Shown: positions 23,005 to 60,000 of the stretch, in pieces
Layout of the letters: every line of letters begins with the position of its first letter
How positions within the stretch are numbered: position 1 is the first letter of the stretch
Assembly: GCA_009760855.2 (NCBI GenBank)
Contig: WPIO01000043.1
Coordinates: forward strand, 1,614,001-1,674,000
Source: Cristatella mucedo
Taxonomy: Eukaryota; Bryozoa; Phylactolaemata; Cristatellidae
Length of the DNA stretch: 60,000 nt
Direction of reading: 5' to 3'
Notes under the pieces: generated by a model
Database searches by the model: none
Told to the model about the DNA's origin: nothing
The model's input: only the letters and a program-made list of their open reading frames with translations
Position numbers and translations under genes: made by a program

Positions 23005-23353
23005 GCATAATGGATTGAGGAAGTACACTTCTTATCTATGGACAATAGTGAAATCCGTCAACTAGTACGTTATTCATTTACACATTTGAATCAGCAGACA
23101 TTAGCACTACAAAGAGATGTATAAAATTAACACCCTAATGCAAGAGAGATATTTCAAGTTTTCATGTGCCGAGGTGATTTCGATTTAATAAAAATGCGTT
23201 CCATTAAAATATTTGGAATAACGAAGACGATGCTGCTGCTGCTTCGGCATACTCTTTACTCTGAATGATCTAAAAAAATGGCATTGTGATAGTCTAAATA
23301 TATATGAGCAAAATCCAAACAGACGCCCATATGAAATTAGCAGCTATTTCAAA

Positions 23354-23361
23354 TTTTATTT
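23354..23361 (-). promoter_or_regulatory. MKS1: candidate polyadenylation signal of MKS1
   Basis: The minus strand reads AATAAA here, about 610 bp after the MKS1 stop codon. Other AATAAA hexamers exist in this A/T-rich stretch, so the choice is a guess. Confidence 0.3.
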
Positions 23362-23967
23362 ACAAAAAAATAGTGGAGCAAGCAGCGACTTTCTAAGTCA
23401 CGTGGAAGCATACATCCTTTCTTCCAACAAAGAAATTCATCCAACATGCGGAGAATCGCATACAAATTGACCTTCAGACGGCGCTCTTGGCCAATGCAAC
23501 AGCCGCACCTCGGCTCACAAAAAATGTCTCAATGAGATGACAAGGACGAGGCAAAGGACAGATTTGGGCTATCTCCACTGGCACAATCGGCAGCTATCAC
23601 GTGGGAGCTGCAAGCTTCTCCGTTTGGTCCGTTGTGGTGGCCACCGAAGGCTAGAGCACAGGCGAAAACTCGAGTAATGCAGCAATCGAGCCCGACGGCT
23701 ATGCACTTTGGTCACTTCGCGACCTCTGTGCTTGCTCCCACCCGTTCTCAGTGGTCTCGACTTCCCAGTGGCCACTTTGGTATATACACACCGGAGCATC
23801 ATGGTAATGCTTCAGGTAGCCAGAGCCATCAGCAGAAGCCAGAGCCAAGGAGACAGGTGGTCGGATGGGTTGTTGGGGGTTCAGTGATGTCGGCCTCTGA
23901 GACGTAGCAGCCTCTGGGCCATATAGTCACAAAGAGGCTGGAGTGGGATTGCAGCTGCACAGCAGCA

Positions 23968-55426
<31,459 letters not shown>

Positions 55427-55519
55427 CTGCAAAGAAAATTCAACATGATAATTTGGCAGCCTTCTTGCAAGATTGCGCAAGAGTAGCTGGGCCAAACAGC
55501 ACATTGTATTGCAAATTAT

Positions 55520-55728
55520 CCATTTGTTACTCCACAAAGACACACGGCTTTGTGGGTGCTATGCATGAGAGTTTTCTTTAATGCACTCAAAGCTAAAGCG
55601 GCTTTCGGTACTCACTCGGTAGCCCACAGACTTCGTCTCATGCAAAAAGAGAAAGTCTGAAGCACAGCTGAGCCAGGAGGGCAATGTCGAGGCCGCAGCT
55701 GGGGAACCTTCCAGAGAAACAGATGGGG
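55520..55728 (-). mobile_element. LINE-B 3' end, inverted
   Basis: TTTGTTACTCCACAAAGACA, GGCTTTCGGTACTCACTCGG and AAGCACAGCTGAGCCAGGAG. Confidence 0.7.
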
Positions 55729-55729
55729 G

Positions 55730-55992
55730 CAGTGGCAGAGCAAGGATTTTCGCCTAGGGGGCACGACCAGCAAAGTTCTAAAGTAGTGGGCAAGACCTGC
55801 AAGATGTTCATGCAGTCGGGCGGGGCTATACCGGCAATTAATGAAAAGTTATAGCAAACAATCAGTGTTTATTTGACACGAACCCGTGGTTGGTCATCGA
55901 GCAGAATTAAGGCATAATGTCGTCACTGCTGACAGCCTGGGAGGGCCGTTTAAGAACAGGTGGCAGCCGAGGTCACTGCCCCATCCTAGGAA
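55730..55992. mobile_element. small DNA-transposon-like element, copy 1
   Basis: Begins CAGTGGCAGAGCAAGGATTT, a hAT-style end (CAGTGGCGGAGCCAGGATTT-like). The interior CAGTGTTTATTTGACACGAA to GGTGGCAGCCGAGGTCACTG matches 57,904-58,178. Its right end looks truncated. Confidence 0.6.
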
Positions 55993-56039
55993 GGGATCAT
56001 TCGCCCTATAAATGCCGTATAATTGCTAATATTAGTTTA

Positions 56040-56100
56040 TATAATATTTCTATTTCTATTTATTAATATATATATATATATAATTTATATTAATATTATA
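56040..56100. repeat. A/T-rich repeat
   Basis: TATTTCTATTTC followed by TA/AATATT repeats. Confidence 0.8.
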
Positions 56101-56434
56101 ATTGCCCACAACTGGACAGGGGCATCCCTGCAAGTAATAAGCAAATCAGTACATAGCTTAGAAATGGCAAGAGATAGAGCTATGCTGAGCTCCTGAATTC
56201 TCGGCAAGTTTTACAATCATGTTTTTGCTGCTGTTGATGCTACAGAATCAGCAGGAACAGCAACCTGCCTGAGAAACATCGAATGAACACTACATGCCAC
56301 ATGCATATAGCTGAGACCAAGACAGACAGCAGTGACAGGTGACCAAGAGCAATTGCAGCCACATGGATACAAGTAGCTCTATTAATAAACCTACACATGT
56401 ACACAAGTTTCAGCCTCCTCGTATTTTCAGCTCC

Positions 56435-56790
56435 TCTGTAGGAAACTAATTAGCTGCAATAGAAGTGTTTGCTCTGTAGGTCTTCGACTGGGGAACTTAC
56501 TTATACAGTTCTTACGCAACGCCTGTACTCTCCTGCAGCCAACTATGGCACATCCTCTCCAGCAATCCGAGGCTGCTAATTCCATGCTACTCACTACCTT
56601 AACTGCTCTCCTGACTTAGCTAGGCTTCTCACTTTCTGGCATTATAAGAGATGAAGTCTGTTGGCTACCGAATGTATACCAAAAGTCACTTAGGCTTGGA
56701 GTGCCCTATAGAAAAATCTCACGTGTAACCTCAACATTTTTTTGTGGCTTCGTGGCAGTACAGATACATATACATTCTATTACATTAAGG
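56435..56790 (+). mobile_element. LINE-B 3' end
   Basis: GTCTTCGACTGGGGAACTTA, TTCTTACGCAAC, GATGAAGTCTGTTGGCTACC and a decayed ATACATTCTATTACATTA tail. Confidence 0.8.
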
Positions 56791-57077
56791 GAAGATTATG
56801 GGTGGCAACCCTTCAATGCAGAGCTTCAGAAAATGGAGACATGGACCATTTTAAAGCCTACGAGCTTAAGAGCCTTACCAGGCAGCACGATTCGGCAAGA
56901 TGGCATTACAATGTTTCTCCATGGAAAAAAGTTTTCTTTTCTTACAGGGTTGGAGTTTCTTCGGCGCTCAGATTTTACTACGTGGGGTATAGCTGGATGT
57001 GCTGAAGAGATGTTCCGGAGGCAAACCTAAGATCTGCAATCTATCAATCTGCTTGGCTACCAACCATTTTTGTTTAC

Positions 57078-57167
57078 ATGAAGCTAGCATATCTATACGG
57101 TGGGTGCTGCCGAGCAGCACATCCTTGACAGGTTCATCTCCCAAGGAGACCGGGTCGAGAAAAAACG
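57078..57167 (-). CDS. candidate exon upstream of MKS1
   Basis: A 90-nt open stretch between TTTTTAG and GTAAAC. It reads FLDPVSLGDEPVKDVLLGST then HRIDMLAS. The same frame is also open from an ATG at 57,195 (MGGAHFAFLAFF). Position and a D/EPV(K/R)-type motif would suit the MKS1 N-terminus (RDPVRNLRLRV), but the match is too short to rely on. It may be another gene or chance. Confidence 0.22.
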
Positions 57168-57246
57168 CTAAAAACGCAAAGTGTGCGCCACCCATTCAGC
57201 ACCTTAGTTCCTTGTCGGTCATGTGACGGTGGACACCAAAAGCTGC

Positions 57247-57402
57247 ATGCCTCACTGGTTTGGCTCAGTGGTTAAAGTGCTTGCCTCGACCAAGGTCTGG
57301 CCGAGGTCATAGGCTTGAGCCCCGTGGCAATGCATATGTGAAGTGTCCGAATAGAGATTAAGTTATCTTAGGGTGCTATACAAATGAATTATATTTATAT
57401 CA
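57247..57402 (+). mobile_element. SINE-1 copy
   Basis: tRNA-like head TGGTTTGGCTCAGTGGTTAA, GACCAAGGTCTGGCCGAGGT and TTGAGCCCC, then the tail GTCCGAATAGAGATTAAG... GGGTGCTATACAAATGAATT. Full-length partner of the copy at 16,612. Confidence 0.85.
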
Positions 57403-57409
57403 ACATTAA

Positions 57410-57900
57410 AGAACCATCCGGCCAAAGAGTTATTCAAAAGATGCCTTTTTTAATCAGCTCTGCATATGGCTAATTTGCAACGACCACTACGTAGCAACCC
57501 ATTGCAAATCGCTAAACAATCAGTGATAGAGCCAAGGGGTGGGCAGGGGGCACTCAAGACCCCTTGAAGGAGGGCAGCAACCTGAGCTACTCCTGTAAAC
57601 TGCTTATAGGTCTAATACCTATACCCTCTCCAGCTGTCGCCAATCAAGAAAGTTCCAGAAACTTTTAGTTCCTAGTTCCAGTCGATGAGCAGCCACCGAG
57701 TGCCTTTCGAATGAACGCTACGATTTCACTGTCATATTTCATTGCTTATAGGTCTTGACCCTTACAAGAAAATTCTCGAACTTCACCTGCTCATGATGCT
57801 AATTCAGCCAAGCTATTGCTTGCTGCTTTTCCTCCAGAGAGTAGCAGAGTCAGATAACGTATTAAGCCACCAGCCTCCCGAATAGCTAGAAAAGCTAAAA
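57410..57900. other. nothing recognised
   Basis: No exon, RNA gene or known repeat family seen. Confidence 0.4.
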
Positions 57901-57903
57901 GGT

Positions 57904-58178
57904 CAGGGGCAAAGCCAGGACTTGTATCGTGGGCGGGCTAGAACTGCAAGAGAGCCAAGACCGGAAACTTACTTTCGGGTAGGTTCGAGGCCCAAAATTA
58001 ACGAAATACTACTCAAAAACACACAGCGTTTATTCGACGTGAACTCGGTGACTTACTAATTGAGCAGAAATAGGTAATAGTTTTGCCGTTGGTAACGGTC
58101 AGTTGGCATAGGAATAGGGGGCGGCCCAGGTCGCTGCTCGACTAGTGCCGCCCACTGCCTTGCTCTGGCTCTGCCGCT
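57904..58178. mobile_element. small DNA-transposon-like element, copy 2
   Basis: Left end CAGGGGCAAAGCCAGGACTT, right end (reverse complement) CAGCGGCAGAGCCAGAGCAA. The two ends are related inverted repeats about 275 bp apart, no coding frame. No clear 8-bp target duplication. Confidence 0.6.
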
Positions 58179-58485
58179 GTCCTAGCGAGCCCCCTAGCGA
58201 GGCCCCTAGTGAGTGTCTACCAGGCTTCTTCAGGACAGGCGGACAGTGCATGGGCAGCTGCTCTAGAAATTTTTCAATCGGTTTGCCTTCTGCATAAATC
58301 TCCGAGGTGTTTCTATAGAGCTATGGGTATTTGTATAATCAACGATAATGTTTTGTATTTTTATATAGGTCTGCCGAAGTCTGCTGAGCTGCACATATTC
58401 GGCGTGTAGCATTGCAGGCTCACAAAATGAGAAAACACATTTATTTCTAGATGAGTAAGTTAAAAGAAACTTTAAGGCATATTAA

Positions 58486-58860
58486 TAATAATAATAATAA
58501 TAATAATGTACTTGATAAAGTGCCCTCAGAGAACTTAATTTCTTTCTAGGCGCTTCACATTTGCTGCAAAGGGAAATGCAATTAAATGGTAAGTAAAATC
58601 ATGCTTGAAAAACAAACAAGATGAATAACATGGTTAGGGGTGACATGCACAGGGTCAGCATGCAAATGTGGTTAGTGGCAGCATGCACAGTGTCAGCACG
58701 CATAAGCACATCAAGGACGAATCACAGGGACCCACTAAATGCTGTCCTAAATAGGTGTGTTTTTAAGTTCCTTTTAAATGTGGTCAGGTCAGGGGATGTT
58801 CTGACGCAGGTCGGGAGGGAGTTCCAGGCTTTAGAGCATACGAACTAAATGCACGGTCTT
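58486..58860 (-). mobile_element. LINE-A 3' part, inverted
   Basis: (AAT)n tail, stem-loop GATAAAGTGCCCTCAGAGAA, GGTTAGGGGTGACATGCACA, and the reverse complement of the RT end up to GAGCATACGAACTAAATGCA. Confidence 0.9.
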
Positions 58861-59079
58861 ATTTTTGGGATGAAGCTTCACGCTCCTTCTCAAAATAAAA
58901 ACTAATACAATTTTGAGAGGTACTACAGAGCTTTTGTAGGAGTAGTTCATAGATGCTACCTCGAACATTTACCACGAATATTAAGGTCGAGGCACAGCCC
59001 CCTTTCAAATTCCGGTTATGCTCTAACAAGTTGGGTGATTTTCAAATTTGAAAATGGGTCAGCTAAGACATTGCTGAGC

Positions 59080-59695
59080 TGCGACACCTCTCCACAACTA
59101 CCTCAAATCCATGCAGCACCTCAATGTCTACATTCAAGCACGTCACTGGTGACCTCGTCCTAAAGTTCATATCCCAATCAAACAAGACGACTAGTCCTCT
59201 GGACCCTGTTCCCACTGTCCTGCTTCTATGATGAATTGATACACAGCTGCCATGCAGTACTAACATCATTAATATGTCATTAGACTCAGCCATGTCCCAG
59301 CACCTTTCAAAAGGGCTGTAGTCAGGCTACTAGTCAAGAAAGTCACACTAGACCAGGAGCACTTGAGCAACGCCTGCCAACTCTCCCTTCTACCGTAACT
59401 ATCAAAGACCTTGAACAAGTCGTGGCAGATCAGCTGAACTCATATATTGAAATTCAAGCCTGGCTAGTAAGTTCCAGTCTGGTTTTAGAGCTAATCACTC
59501 CACAGAGTCAGCAGTGTTTCGGGTATATAACGACCTACATAGGAATCCAGATATGGGTAGAGTATATCTGCTTATTTTGCTTGATCTTTTGGCAGCTTTT
59601 GATACTATCGATCACCAAGTCCTTCTTGAGTGCCTCTCATCTCGCCTGGGTATCAATGCAATACATTGCAATGGTTCAGGTCCTATCTACTAGAA
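59080..59695 (+). mobile_element. LINE-A copy reaching further 5' than the others
   Basis: Includes RT sequence upstream of the common truncation point: codons for a S-P-L-D-P-V-P-T segment, an IINMSLDS-like segment, an NYRPVSLL-like stretch now decayed, then FQSGFRANHSTES and AAFDTIDHQVLLECLSSRLG. Breaks off at about 59,695 in the palm; no tail. Confidence 0.85.
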
Positions 59696-59704
59696 TGCTG
59701 TTCC

Positions 59705-60000
59705 TCGGTTCCTGACTGCGCCTCAATGTCTGCATTTAGGCAGGTCACTAGTGATCTAGTCCTAAAGTTCGTATCTCAATCAAAGAAGACAACAAGTCCA
59801 CTGTACCCTATTCCCACTGTCCTGCTCCTACGTTGCATTGATCTGCTGCTGCCATGCATAACCAACATCATTAACATGTCATTAGCCTCAGGTCAGGTCC
59901 CAGCACCTTTCAAAAAAGCTGTAGTCAGGCCACTTCTCAAGAAAGCTACACTAGACCAAGAGAACTTAAGCAACTACCGCCCAGTCTCCCTTCTACCATT
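59705..60000 (+). mobile_element. LINE-A copy running off the right edge
   Basis: Repeats 59,115-59,395 (GCCTCAATGTCTGCATTTAG, CACTGTCCTGCTCCTACG, CAGCACCTTTCAAAAAAGCT) and is better preserved: AACTACCGCCCAGTCTCCCT gives the NYRPVSLLP motif. Confidence 0.88.

Overview
The window looks like nuclear DNA from an animal, most likely an invertebrate. Coding DNA occurs only as short exons with GT/AG borders and matching phases. Introns are kilobases long and packed with non-LTR retrotransposons, tRNA-derived SINEs and microsatellites, and the only long open frames belong to retroelements. The two genes I can identify are an animal Polycomb RING protein and an animal/ciliate-type ciliary transition-zone protein. 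The species cannot be named from the sequence.

Region 1 (about 1-14,340, minus strand) is a PCGF gene of the BMI1/MEL18 (Psc) class. The RING finger is split over exons at 13,269-13,380 and 11,700-11,796. Two small exons follow at 10,603-10,548 and 9,830-9,783. The RAWUL domain begins at 9,064-8,953 and its well conserved end lies at 319-239. The gene probably runs off the left edge. The join between the two RAWUL parts is only partly resolved. A further upstream in-frame exon may lie at 14,260-14,338.

Region 2 (about 14,800-23,360) separates the genes. It holds LINE fragments, a 340-bp inverted-repeat element, a GC-rich segment open on both strands, and a large head-to-head inverted pair of LTR-like sequences (20,074-22,045) that carries hairpin-containing tandem repeats in one arm only.

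Region 3 (23,968 to at least 55,426, minus strand) is MKS1, the B9-domain protein of the ciliary transition zone. Fourteen exons with compatible phases were reconstructed, covering about 430 residues from the middle of the protein to the stop codon. About 40 residues between the exons at 55,360 and 52,397, and the N-terminal ~110 residues, were not found. Its introns hold most of the repeats in the window.

Repeats: one abundant CR1/L2-like LINE family ('LINE-A') ends in a stem-loop followed by (ATT)n; a second ('LINE-B') ends in an ATTAC-type repeat; older degenerate LINE pieces ('LINE-C') are also present. A tRNA-derived SINE ('SINE-1') carries a 3' end resembling the LINE-A tail, the expected sign of a LINE that mobilises a SINE in trans. 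A second tRNA-like SINE ('SINE-2') is scattered through both genes. Family names are local labels, not database names. The right edge (59,080-60,000) holds two LINE-A copies in the same direction, the second running off the window.
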